NCBI GenBank assembly: GCA_965202845.1 | Contig: OZ241856.1 | Location: 1,116,001-1,180,000 of the forward strand | Direction of reading: 5' to 3' | DNA length: 64,000 nt | Origin: CBDATA01 sp965202845 | GTDB lineage: Bacteria > Acidobacteriota > Vicinamibacteria > Marinacidobacterales > Marinacidobacteraceae | Part shown: positions 50,604 through 59,298 of the stretch, in pieces | Numbering within the stretch: position 1 is the stretch's first letter | Layout: each line of letters opens with the position of its first letter | Translations under genes and position numbers: made by a program | Notes under the pieces: model-generated | What the model saw: the letters and a program-made list of their open reading frames with translations, nothing else | What the model was told of the DNA's origin: nothing | The model's database searches: none

Positions 50604-53308
50604 CGTGGAAACGGCTCGCCGCCGCCGGAACCGCCCTCCTGCTGGTCAACTCCGGCTACCTGCTGGCCGCCCGGGAAGCCACCCTGCTCCACGCGGCGCA
50701 GATCCTGCTGCATCCGCTGCTGGCCCTGGCCGTCCTCAAGGTTCTCGCCTTCGATCACCGGCGGATCCGGGCGGCGCTTCGGGCGGAGCCGCTGCGGGCC
50801 GCCTTCCTCGGAACCGGCGCAGTCGTGGTCCTGAGCGGCGTCGGTCTCGTCATCCTGGGCGCCAACCGCCCGCTGCTGATCGCGCATCTCGCCGCCGCCG
50901 CCGGATTCGCCCTGCTGCTGGCGCGCCGGCGGGTGTTGCTCGCTCCGCTTCTGGTCGCCGTCTCGATCCCGGTCGGCGGACTGCTCCGGGGCCTTCTTCC
51001 CGAAACCGAACCCGCGCTGAACGCCGGCCTGCCTCCCGCCGCCATGGCCGGCGAGGCGATGGGCGGCGCCTCCGGCCCCTTCTACCCGTCGGCGGCGGCC
51101 ACCGCGGACGGGGAGCTCATCCCGGCGGAGTTCTTCATGGGGAGCGACGCCTGCGGACGCTGCCACCAGGACATCACCCGGCAGTGGGAGGACTCCGCCC
51201 ACCGGTTCGCCTCGTTCAACAACCCGTGGTACCGCCGCTCCATCGAGTACATGCAAAGCGTGGTCGGCGTCACCCCCTCCAAGTGGTGCGCCGGCTGCCA
51301 CGACCACGCGGTCCTGTTCTCCGGCCTGATGGACAAACCGATCGAGGAAATCGTGGACTTGCCGGCGGCGAACGCCGGTCTGGGCTGCGTCTCCTGCCAT
51401 GCGATCACCCGGGTCCGGAACACCATGGGGAACGCCGGCTTCGTGATCGAGTATCCGGAGATGAACGACCTGGCGTCGTCCGAAGACCCGCTTCTCCGAA
51501 CCCTCCATGACCTGGTGATTCACCTGGACCCGGAGCCGCACCGCCAGGCCTTCCTGAAGCCCATCCACCAGGGGGACAGCTCGGCCTTCTGCTCGACTTG
51601 CCACAAGGTGCACCTGGACGAACCGGTGAACCACTACCGCTGGCTGCGCGGGTTCAACAGCTACGACAACTGGCAGGCGAGCGGCGTCTCCGGCCACGGC
51701 GCCCGCTCCTTCTACTACCCCGAAGAGACCAGCACGTGCGCCGACTGCCACATGCCGCCGGTTCCCGGCGAGGATCCGGCGGCCCGGGACGGGCTGATCC
51801 GCTCGCACCGGTTCGCCGCCGCCAACACCGCGCTTCCGGTCCACTTCGGGCGCGACCAGCAACTCCAGGCGGTGCGCGACTTCCTGGCGGCCGGTCAGGT
51901 GACGGTGGACATCTTCGCGCTGACCCGGGGCGGCGGCGCGGCGCCGGACGATGAAGGCCCGGACCGGGAAGCCGCCGATCCCCTCACCCTCGCCTCCACC
52001 TTCGCGGTGGGCGAGGAGGCGATGCCGGCGCCCGCCCGCTACCAGGCGGCCGGCCCCGCCGGCGCGCTCACCGCGCCGCTCGACCTGGAACGTCCGGCGC
52101 TCCAGCCCGGCGAGTCGGTGCGGGTGGACGTCGTGGTGCGGACCCGGAAGGTGGGGCACTTCTTTCCCAGCGGGACGGTGGACGCCCACGACGTGTGGCT
52201 GGAATTCCGGGCGGAGGACGCCTCCGGGCGCGCCTTCTTCTGGAGCGGCTTCACCGAGGGCGAGGACGCTCCGGTGGAGCCTTCGGCCCACTTCTTCCGC
52301 TCGCTGATGCTGGACGAGCGCGGAAACCCCATCAACAAGCGAAACGCCTGGGCGGCGCGGAGCGCGCTGTACGTCACCCAGATCCCGCCGGGAGCGGCCC
52401 ATACGGTCCGCTACCGGGTCCGGATTCCGGAGGACGCCGTCGGGCCGGTGAAGCTGACCGCGCGCCTCAACTACCGGAAATTCGCCTGGTGGCACACCCA
52501 GTGGGTCTTCCGGGGGACGCCGCTCAGCGACGGCGAGGTCGCGCCCGGCTTTGACGACCGCACCTGGGTGTTGGATCCCGACCGGGAAGCTCCCGATGTG
52601 CCGATCGTCACCATGGCGTCGGCGGAGCTGGAGCTTCCGGTGGGCGAGGCGGTTCCCCCGGCGGAGGGGGACGCCCGGGACGTCGCGCTCCGGTTCAACG
52701 ACTACGGAATCGGGTTGCTGCTCCAGGGCGACCTGCGGGGAGCGGAGGCGGCCTTCCAGCGGGTGGCCGAGCTGGACCCGTCCTTCCCCGACGCCCCGGT
52801 CAACCTGGCGCGGGTCCGAATCCAGGAGGGGGATCCCGAGGGCGCGCGGGACGCCGCCGATGCGGCGCTGGCGCTTTCGCCCCGGCTGCCGCGGGCGCTC
52901 TTCTTCCGGGCGATGGCGCTGAAGGCGCTGGGGCGCTACGACGACGCGCTCCGGGATCTCCGGGTGGTCGCGGAGGCCCACCCCGGCGACCGGGTGGTGA
53001 ACAACCAGATCGGCCGCCTCCTCTTCCTGAAGCGGGAGTACGCGGAGGCGGCGGCCGTCCTCGAGCGGACGCTGCGGATCGACCCGGAGGATCTGGAGGC
53101 CCACTACAACCTGATGCTGGCGGCGCGCGGCCTCCGGGACGCCGAAGGCGCCGCCCGGCACCAGGAGCTCTATCTGCGCTTCAAGGCGGACGAGTCGGCG
53201 GACGCCACCGGCGGGGACTACCGGCGAACCCACCCCGAGGACAACAACGAGCGGCTTCCGATCCACGAGCACCGGAACGGGCTCGACGGCGCCTCTCCCG
53301 GCCCATAG
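50600..53308 (+). CDS. Membrane-anchored five-heme c-type cytochrome with TPR repeats
   Basis: 902 residues. About residues 1-150 form roughly five membrane helices. The exported part carries five CxxCH heme sites: CGRCH (185), CAGCH (230), CVSCH (263), CSTCH (331) and CADCH (380), with distal histidines such as HQDITRQWEDSAHRFASF. A beta-rich domain (about 470-680, VGHFFPSGTVDAHDVWLEF) follows, resembling that of DUF/cytochrome c554-like proteins. The C-terminal third holds tetratricopeptide repeats (NDYGIGLLLQGDLRGAEAAF, PRALFFRAMALKALGRYDDA). Probably passes electrons at the periplasmic face, perhaps with the upstream oxidoreductase and TVP38 protein. Its redox partner is unknown. Confidence 0.88.
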   Translation: MTWKRLAAAGTALLLVNSGYLLAAREATLLHAAQILLHPLLALAVLKVLAFDHRRIRAALRAEPLRAAFLGTGAVVVLSGVGLVILGANRPLLIAHLAAAAGFALLLARRRVLLAPLLVAVSIPVGGLLRGLLPETEPALNAGLPPAAMAGEAMGGASGPFYPSAAATADGELIPAEFFMGSDACGRCHQDITRQWEDSAHRFASFNNPWYRRSIEYMQSVVGVTPSKWCAGCHDHAVLFSGLMDKPIEEIVDLPAANAGLGCVSCHAITRVRNTMGNAGFVIEYPEMNDLASSEDPLLRTLHDLVIHLDPEPHRQAFLKPIHQGDSSAFCSTCHKVHLDEPVNHYRWLRGFNSYDNWQASGVSGHGARSFYYPEETSTCADCHMPPVPGEDPAARDGLIRSHRFAAANTALPVHFGRDQQLQAVRDFLAAGQVTVDIFALTRGGGAAPDDEGPDREAADPLTLASTFAVGEEAMPAPARYQAAGPAGALTAPLDLERPALQPGESVRVDVVVRTRKVGHFFPSGTVDAHDVWLEFRAEDASGRAFFWSGFTEGEDAPVEPSAHFFRSLMLDERGNPINKRNAWAARSALYVTQIPPGAAHTVRYRVRIPEDAVGPVKLTARLNYRKFAWWHTQWVFRGTPLSDGEVAPGFDDRTWVLDPDREAPDVPIVTMASAELELPVGEAVPPAEGDARDVALRFNDYGIGLLLQGDLRGAEAAFQRVAELDPSFPDAPVNLARVRIQEGDPEGARDAADAALALSPRLPRALFFRAMALKALGRYDDALRDLRVVAEAHPGDRVVNNQIGRLLFLKREYAEAAAVLERTLRIDPEDLEAHYNLMLAARGLRDAEGAARHQELYLRFKADESADATGGDYRRTHPEDNNERLPIHEHRNGLDGASPGP

Positions 53309-53315
53309 CCCCGCG

Positions 53316-55496
53316 TCAAGCCCGCTTCCGCAGCCGGAGCGCGTTCAGGACGACGGAAAGCGACGAGAGCGCCATCGCCAGCGCCGCCGCCTCCGGAGCG
53401 ATCAGCACCCCGGCGAGCGGGTGGAGGACGCCCGCCGCCAGCGGGATCGCCGCCAGGTTGTACCCGAAGGCCCAGCCGAGGTTCTGGCGGATCACCCGCA
53501 CCGCGCGTCGGGCGGTCCGGATGGCGTCGCCGGCAAGCCGGAGGTCCGCCCGCATCAGCGTGACCCCGGAGGCGGCGCGGGCGATGTCGGCGCCGCTGGC
53601 GAGGGCGATGCCCACATCGGCGTGCGCCAGCGCCGGAGCGTCGTTGAGGCCGTCCCCCACCATCGCCACCGGTCCGAAGTGGGCGCGCAGGCGATCCAGC
53701 TCGGCGCGCTTCCCTTCCGGACGCAGCTCCCCCATCGACTCGGTGAAGCCGAGATCCCGCCCGACCGCGGCGACCGCTCCCGAGGCGTCGCCGGAAAGGA
53801 GCGCCACCGGAAACCCCTCCTCCCGGAGCCGGCGCACCGCCGCCGCCGCCTCCGGGCGCGGCTGGTCGCGGAACCCCACCGAGCCGATCCACTCCCCGTT
53901 CCGGAACGCGTGCAGCCGCGCCGAGGCGTCGCCCGCTTCCCCCGGATCCCAGCCCGGCAGGACCCGATGGCTTCCGACCCGCATGGATTCCCCGGTCGGA
54001 AGGGTCGCGGAGACCCCGCGTCCGGGAAGGGCCTCGAACCGCTCGGGGCGCACTGGACGAATTCCCTGCGCTTCGGCGAACCGCACCAGCGCCAGCGCCA
54101 ACGGATGCTCGGAGACCGATTCAGCGGACGCGGCGAGCGTCAAGAACTCGTCTTGCGACACCCCCTGGGCGGTCCGCACCTGGAGCGCTTCGGGTTCGCC
54201 CGAAGTGACCGTTCCGGTTTTGTCGAAAGCCACCGCCCGCACCGAAGCCAGCCGTTCGATGGCCTCCCCGTTCCGGAACACGATGCCCCGCCGGGCCGAT
54301 TCGCCGGTGGCCACCACCACCGCGATCGGGGCCGCCAGCCCGACCGCGCAGGGACAGGCGACCACCACCACCGCGATCGCGCGCGCCAGCGCGAACCCGG
54401 CGCCGGCGCCGGCGAGCAGCCAGCCCAGCAGGGTCAGCACGCCGATCGCCATGACCGCGGGCACGAAGACCGACGCCACCCGGTCGGCGATCCGCTGGAG
54501 CGGGATTTTCTCGGACTGCGCCTGCCGCACCGCGGCGGCGATGCGGGCGAGCGTGCTCTCCGGCGCGGCGCGAAGCGTCTCGATTTCGATCCAGCCGCTT
54601 CGGTTCAGGGCGCCGCCCGCCACCGTCTCGCCCGCGACCCGGTCCACCGGCGCGCTCTCCCCGGTAAGGAGCGACTCGTCGATCGCCGCGCCTCCCTTCA
54701 GGATGCGGCCGTCGAGCGGAATCCGTTCTCCCGGACGCACGCCCAGCACGTCTCCCACCCGCACCTCGTCCAGCGGAACCTCCTCGGACTCGCCGTCCTC
54801 CCCCCGGATGCGCCGCGCCGTCTCCGGCGCCAGCAGCAGGAGCTTGCGCAGCGCGTCGGACGCCCGCCCGCGCGCCCGGGACTCGAGCCACCGACCGAAG
54901 GTCACGATGGCGACCAGCATGGCGGCGACGTCGAAGAACAGGACGTCCGCCGCGCCGAAGCCCAGGAGATGCGCCATCGACGCGCCGTAGGCGGCGCCGG
55001 CGCCCAGACCGATCAGGCTGTCCATCCCGTAGGAGCGACGCCGGAAGTCCAGAACCAGCGCCTTCAGGTAGCCCCGACCCAAGCCGAAAAGAACAGCGGT
55101 GGCGCACAGGAACTGAAGCAGCATCCCGGACTGGCCGGGAAGCGCCCCGCTCATCCCGGCCGCCATGCCGAAGAGCGCCAGCAGCAGTCCCAGGACGACC
55201 CGGGACGTCCGGGGACCGTCGTCCGCCGAAAAGGCGACGCTCCGCTCCGAATCGGACCACTCCAGCCGATACCCGGCGCGTTCCACCGCACTGACCAGCG
55301 CCGGACGCATGGCGCCGGAAACGAGACCTTCGTCCAGGGTCACCGCGAGGGCGCCGGTGGCCAGATTGGCGTTCGCCGCAGCCACTCCCGGTGTGTCGAG
55401 CACGGCGCGCTCCACCCCGGCCACGCACCCGGCGCAGTGCATGCCGACGACCCGGCCGACGACCCCGCCCACGACACGACTGGCGCGAGTCTCCAT
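53316..55496 (-). CDS. copA: Copper-type P1B-ATPase
   Basis: 726 residues. One N-terminal heavy-metal domain (VVGMHCAGCVAGVERA), eight membrane helices with the metal-site CPC (VVACPCAVGLAAP), actuator TGES, phosphorylation site DKTGTVTSGE, nucleotide-domain SEHPLALAL (the HP motif) and GDGLNDAPALAHADVG. The last helices carry FGYNLAAIPLAAG and ALSSLSVVLNALRL, matching the copper-transporting subgroup. Exports Cu(I), or supplies it for cytochrome assembly. Start ATG 55496 follows TACGAT by 11 bases; it diverges from def. It is convergent with the multiheme cytochrome gene, 7 bases apart. Confidence 0.93.
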   Translation of the reverse strand: METRASRVVGGVVGRVVGMHCAGCVAGVERAVLDTPGVAAANANLATGALAVTLDEGLVSGAMRPALVSAVERAGYRLEWSDSERSVAFSADDGPRTSRVVLGLLLALFGMAAGMSGALPGQSGMLLQFLCATAVLFGLGRGYLKALVLDFRRRSYGMDSLIGLGAGAAYGASMAHLLGFGAADVLFFDVAAMLVAIVTFGRWLESRARGRASDALRKLLLLAPETARRIRGEDGESEEVPLDEVRVGDVLGVRPGERIPLDGRILKGGAAIDESLLTGESAPVDRVAGETVAGGALNRSGWIEIETLRAAPESTLARIAAAVRQAQSEKIPLQRIADRVASVFVPAVMAIGVLTLLGWLLAGAGAGFALARAIAVVVVACPCAVGLAAPIAVVVATGESARRGIVFRNGEAIERLASVRAVAFDKTGTVTSGEPEALQVRTAQGVSQDEFLTLAASAESVSEHPLALALVRFAEAQGIRPVRPERFEALPGRGVSATLPTGESMRVGSHRVLPGWDPGEAGDASARLHAFRNGEWIGSVGFRDQPRPEAAAAVRRLREEGFPVALLSGDASGAVAAVGRDLGFTESMGELRPEGKRAELDRLRAHFGPVAMVGDGLNDAPALAHADVGIALASGADIARAASGVTLMRADLRLAGDAIRTARRAVRVIRQNLGWAFGYNLAAIPLAAGVLHPLAGVLIAPEAAALAMALSSLSVVLNALRLRKRA

Positions 55497-55507
55497 CGGC
55501 AGGCGGC

Positions 55508-55513
55508 ATCGTA
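55508..55513 (-). promoter_or_regulatory. Candidate -10 element, copA
   Basis: TACGAT on the minus strand, 11 bases before ATG 55496, in the 45-base divergent gap with def; no Shine-Dalgarno sequence. Confidence 0.35.
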
Positions 55514-55526
55514 CCGCGTCCCGGCG

Positions 55527-55532
55527 TAGAAT
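55527..55532 (+). promoter_or_regulatory. Candidate -10 element, def operon
   Basis: TAGAAT, 9 bases before GTG 55542; no Shine-Dalgarno sequence. The seven-gene def-bamD run probably starts here with a leaderless message. Confidence 0.45.
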
Positions 55533-55541
55533 CGCCGCGCC

Positions 55542-56054
55542 GTGCCGGTTCTGCCCATCCTCCGCTACGGGGCGGAGCAGCTCACCACCCCCTCGGCGCC
55601 GGTGGAGGACTTCGAGCGGGACTGGACGCCGCTGGTGGAAGACATGATGAGCACCATGTACGCGGCCCCCGGAGTCGGGCTGGCGGCGCCCCAGATCGGC
55701 GTCGGCATGCGCCTCATCGTGATCGACATCACGGTCGGGGAGAAGCCGGACAACCGGATCGTGATGGCGAACCCGGAAATCCTGCGATCCGAAGGCGTCC
55801 AGCACGAGGAGGAGGGGTGTCTTTCGGTGCCGGACTATTCGGGCGTGACCCGCCGTCCCGCCTGGGTCCGGGTCCGCGGCTTCGACCTCAGGGGGGAACC
55901 GTTCGAGATGGAGGGCGAGGGGCTGCTGGCCCGCGCGTTCGCCCACGAAATCGACCACGTGGACGGGCGGCTCTTCCTGGACCGGCTGGGAATGCTCAAG
56001 CGCGACCTGATCCAGCGCAAGATTCGTCGCCGGATGCGCCGCGGCGACTGGTAG
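55542..56054 (+). CDS. def: Peptide deformylase
   Basis: Removes the N-formyl group from new proteins. 170 residues. The three metal/active-site motifs are intact: GVGLAAPQIG, EEGCLSVPDYSG and AFAHEIDHVDGRLFLDRL. Start GTG 55542 has TAGAAT 9 bases upstream and no ribosome binding site, so it is probably leaderless. First gene of the run def-fmt-GDPD-rsmB-PASTA-rpe-bamD; eight C (56056-56063) lie between its stop and fmt. Confidence 0.96.
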   Translation: MPVLPILRYGAEQLTTPSAPVEDFERDWTPLVEDMMSTMYAAPGVGLAAPQIGVGMRLIVIDITVGEKPDNRIVMANPEILRSEGVQHEEEGCLSVPDYSGVTRRPAWVRVRGFDLRGEPFEMEGEGLLARAFAHEIDHVDGRLFLDRLGMLKRDLIQRKIRRRMRRGDW

Positions 56055-56071
56055 ACCCCCCCCTTCCGGTC

Positions 56072-57061
56072 ATGGCCGGTTCGCCTCTGGACGTCGTGTT
56101 CTTCGGGACGTCCGGCTTCGCCGCGCCTTGTCTCCGGGCGCTCCATGCCGAGCACCGGGTGGCGGCGGTGGTCACCCAGCCCGACCGCCGGGCCGGACGC
56201 GGGAGGAAGCTCCTGCGCAGCCGGGTCGGAGAGCTGGCGGACGAATTGGGAATCCCGCTGGAGCAACCGGAGCGGCTGCGGCGGAGGGCGGCGGCGGAGC
56301 GGATCGCCGCGATCCCCGCCGACTGCCTGGTGGTCGCCGATTATGGGCAGATCCTCCCCGCCTCCCTGCTGCGGGCGCCCCGGCTCGGCGCCGTCAACGT
56401 GCACGCCTCGCTGCTCCCGGAGCTCCGGGGCGCGGCGCCGGCCCGCTGGGCGGTGGCGCGGGGATTGCATCGCACCGGGGTGAGCACCATGCTGATGGAC
56501 GCCGGACTCGACACCGGCCCCGTGCTCTTGCAGCAAGAAGTCGCCATCGATCCCCGCGAGACGGCGGACGAGCTGCTGGCGCGCCTCGCGCCGCTGGGCG
56601 CCTCCCTGCTGCTCGAAACCCTCGCCGGACTCCAGGCGGGGACGCTCCAGCCAATTCCCCAGGACGAAACCCGCGCCACCTGGGCGCCGCTGGTCGTCCG
56701 GGCGGACACCGTGCTCGACTGGCGCGCCCCGGCCGAAACCCTTGCGAATCGGGTCCGCGCCTTCGCTCCGGCGGTCGCCGTGCTCGCCGGGGGACCGCCG
56801 ACGCGGGTCCAGGTGCACGAAGCGCTCGCCCTGGAGGGAACCGCCGACGAACCCGGCGCCTTTCGGAACGTCGGCTCGCCCCGCCGCCCGATTCTGGCGG
56901 TCGGTTGCGGGGACGGCGCCGCGCTCGGGATCCGGAGCGTTCAGTTCCCCGGCGCGCGGCGGATGACCGCGGCCGAAGCCCTGCGGGGACGGCGGCTGCC
57001 CCCGGCGGGGCGCTTCCTCGGCAAGGAGGACGCGGTCGCCCACCTCGGCTGGAACAAGTGA
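56072..57061 (+). CDS. fmt: Methionyl-tRNA formyltransferase
   Basis: Formylates initiator Met-tRNA using 10-formyl-tetrahydrofolate. 329 residues, slightly longer than usual. VVFFGTSGFAAPCLRAL, VTQPDRRAGRGRKL, the catalytic block GAVNVHASLLPELRGAAPARWA and GVSTMLMDAGLDTGPVLLQ are all present, followed by the OB-fold tRNA-binding domain (residues about 210-320). Start ATG 56072. Its stop overlaps the next gene's GTG (GTGA). Confidence 0.96.
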   Translation: MAGSPLDVVFFGTSGFAAPCLRALHAEHRVAAVVTQPDRRAGRGRKLLRSRVGELADELGIPLEQPERLRRRAAAERIAAIPADCLVVADYGQILPASLLRAPRLGAVNVHASLLPELRGAAPARWAVARGLHRTGVSTMLMDAGLDTGPVLLQQEVAIDPRETADELLARLAPLGASLLLETLAGLQAGTLQPIPQDETRATWAPLVVRADTVLDWRAPAETLANRVRAFAPAVAVLAGGPPTRVQVHEALALEGTADEPGAFRNVGSPRRPILAVGCGDGAALGIRSVQFPGARRMTAAEALRGRRLPPAGRFLGKEDAVAHLGWNK

Positions 57062-57912
57062 AACGGTTTCTTCTTTTCGCCGTCGGGACGCTCCTCCTGC
57101 TGGGGGCCGGACTCGCCCTCTGGTCGGCGTCCCGCCCCCCGCTCCCGCGCCACCCGTTCTTCTCCGAGCCGGCGCGCAATTACGCCCACCGCGGCGGGAA
57201 CGTCGCGGCTCCCGAAGCCACCCTCCCGGCCTTCGCCGCCGCCATCGAAGCGGGCGCCGACGTTCTCGAGTTCGACGTCCGGCTGACCGCCGACGGAGTC
57301 CTCGTGGTGATCCACGACGCCACCGTGGACCGCACCACCGACGGCGCCGGACCGGTCCGCGACATGACGCTCGCCGAGCTCCGGCGCTGGAACGCCAGCA
57401 GCGGACGCCCCTCGGATCCCCCGACCCGGATTCCCACCCTCGAGGAGGTCTTCGCGGCGCATCCGGAGCGCCGCATGGCGATCGAGATGAAGACGCCGGA
57501 GACGGCGGCGCCGCTCTGCCGGTCCCTGGCCGCAGCAGGACGCCAGACCCGCACGCTGGTCGCCGCCTTCGACGCCGGCGCCCTGGAAGCCTTCCGCACC
57601 GCGTGTCCGGACGCGCCGACGGTGGCTTCGATGTCCGAAGTGGCGACCTTCCTCGTCTTCGCCCACCTGCGGATCGAGGGATTGCTGCGCCCGGAGGCGA
57701 ACGCCCTGATGGTTCCCGAAACCTTCGGGCCGGTCCGGGTGGTCACCGGGCGGATCCTGGAAGCGGCCGCGCGCCTCGGGCTTCCGGTCGCGGTCTGGAC
57801 GGTGAACGACCCGGACGCCATGGAGCGGCTCCTCGATTTGGGAGTGGACGGCATCCTCACCGACGACCCCGGCGCGCTGGCGCGGATCCTCGCCGATCGG
57901 CGTGGCGGGTGA
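57058..57912 (+). CDS. Glycerophosphodiester phosphodiesterase
   Basis: 284 residues. An N-terminal hydrophobic segment (FLLFAVGTLLLLGAGLALW) anchors or exports the protein. The GDPD catalytic domain has AHRGGNVAAPEATLPAFAAA, GADVLEFDVRLTADGVLVVIHD and TVDRTTDGAG, with the two histidines and the Glu/Asp metal ligands, and ends with AVWTVNDPDAMERLLDLGVD, DGILTDDP. Releases glycerol-3-phosphate from deacylated phospholipids. GTG 57058 overlaps the fmt stop and its own stop overlaps the rsmB GTG. In related genomes a DUF116 gene often occupies this operon slot, so GDPD here is an unusual insertion. Confidence 0.92.
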   Translation: MKRFLLFAVGTLLLLGAGLALWSASRPPLPRHPFFSEPARNYAHRGGNVAAPEATLPAFAAAIEAGADVLEFDVRLTADGVLVVIHDATVDRTTDGAGPVRDMTLAELRRWNASSGRPSDPPTRIPTLEEVFAAHPERRMAIEMKTPETAAPLCRSLAAAGRQTRTLVAAFDAGALEAFRTACPDAPTVASMSEVATFLVFAHLRIEGLLRPEANALMVPETFGPVRVVTGRILEAAARLGLPVAVWTVNDPDAMERLLDLGVDGILTDDPGALARILADRRGG

Positions 57913-59285
57913 CCGGAACCCCTCCGGGGAGTCCGGCCCGCCTGCTCGCCTTCCGGGTTCTGCTCGCACTGGAGTCCGGTTTCGGTCCGGAACGGCGGCG
58001 GGCGGCGGGAACCCCGGATTCCCTGCTGGCCCGGTTCGAGGCGGACATGCAGGTCGGGGAGGCGGATCGCGGGCTGGCCCGGGAGCTGGTCTTCGGCGCG
58101 CTCAAGGGGAAGCGCCTGCTGGACCACACGCTCGACTGCTTTTCCCGTCGGCCGGTGCGCAAGCTCGAACCCGCGCTCCGCGTTCTGCTTCGGATCGGAC
58201 TCCACCAGCTCCGGACGCTGACGCGCATCCCCCCGCACGCCGCGCTCTTCGAAACCGTGCGGATCGCGCGGATGCGGATGCGGCCGGGCGCCGCCCGCCT
58301 GGTCAACGCGGTTCTGCGCGCCTACCTGCGCGCCGACCATGCGGGGCCCTCCCCGGAGGGCGATCCGGACCTCTGGATGCGGGTGGGTCTGTCCCATCCG
58401 GACTGGATGGTGGACCGGCTGGTTCGGCGGCTGGGCGAAGCGGGCGCCCGGGCCCGGATGGAAGCGAACAACTGCCCGCCGCAGACGTTCCTGCGGGTCC
58501 GCCGGGACGTCGACCTCCCGTCCGTCCAGGAGCGCCTGCTGGAGGACGGGGTTCCCACCGAAGTCTTCCCGATGGCGCCCCGCTGCCTGCTGGCGCGCGC
58601 CGGGAACCCGCTTCGGACGGCGGCGCATCGGGAAGGACGGGTTCACATCCAGGACGCCGGCTCCCAGCTCGTCGGCTGGCTGCTGCCGCTCCACGACGCC
58701 CGCCGGGCGCTCGACGGGTGCGCGGCGCCCGGCGGCAAGGCGACGATCCTCGCCGAACGCTTCCATCCGCGCCGGGTGGTGGCGGCGGACCTGCGCCCGG
58801 CACGGATGCGGCTTCTGGAGCGGATCGCGTCCCGCCTGCAGGCGGACAATCTGCATCGGGTCGTCGCCGATGCGGCGTCCCCGCCGTTTTCTCCCGGTTC
58901 GTTCGACCGGATCCTGCTGGACGTCCCCTGCAGCGGCCTCGGCACCCTGGCGCGCAACCCGGACCTGAAATGGACATCTTCGCCGGAACGGGTGCGTCGC
59001 CTGGCGCGAACCGAAGCCCGACTAGCGAGCGCGGCGGTCCGCCTGCTGGCGCCCGGCGGTCTCCTCCTGTACGCCACCTGTTCGCTGGAGCCGGAGGAGA
59101 CCGAAGACGTGGTCGCCGGCCTCCTCGATGCGGCGCCCGGCCTGGAACGAGTGTCCCTGGGGGCGGAGCTGCCGCCGGAATCCCGGCGTTTTCTCGATCC
59201 GGACGGAACCCTCCGCATCCTCCCCGAGTCTTCGGGAACCGACGGCTACTTCGCCGCGCTCCTGCGCCGCCCGGCGCTGTCCTAA
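57909..59285 (+). CDS. rsmB: 16S rRNA (cytosine967-C5)-methyltransferase
   Basis: 458 residues. The N-terminal NusB-like RNA-binding domain (about 1-150: RLLAFRVLLALESG, ARELVFGALKGKRLLDHTLD, LLRIGLHQLR) precedes the AdoMet-dependent domain with DGCAAPGGKATILAE, VAADLRPARMRLL, the catalytic cysteine in LLDVPCSGLGTLARNPDLKW and the second cysteine in LLYATCSLEPEETEDVV. Start GTG 57909 overlaps the previous stop (GTGA). Confidence 0.95.
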   Translation: MTGTPPGSPARLLAFRVLLALESGFGPERRRAAGTPDSLLARFEADMQVGEADRGLARELVFGALKGKRLLDHTLDCFSRRPVRKLEPALRVLLRIGLHQLRTLTRIPPHAALFETVRIARMRMRPGAARLVNAVLRAYLRADHAGPSPEGDPDLWMRVGLSHPDWMVDRLVRRLGEAGARARMEANNCPPQTFLRVRRDVDLPSVQERLLEDGVPTEVFPMAPRCLLARAGNPLRTAAHREGRVHIQDAGSQLVGWLLPLHDARRALDGCAAPGGKATILAERFHPRRVVAADLRPARMRLLERIASRLQADNLHRVVADAASPPFSPGSFDRILLDVPCSGLGTLARNPDLKWTSSPERVRRLARTEARLASAAVRLLAPGGLLLYATCSLEPEETEDVVAGLLDAAPGLERVSLGAELPPESRRFLDPDGTLRILPESSGTDGYFAALLRRPALS

Positions 59286-59288
59286 CAT
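59283..59288 (+). promoter_or_regulatory. Candidate -10 element, PASTA protein gene
   Basis: TAACAT, overlapping the rsmB stop and 10 bases before ATG 59299, where no Shine-Dalgarno sequence exists. Possible internal promoter of the operon. Confidence 0.3.
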
Positions 59289-59298
59289 TCCCGCCCCC

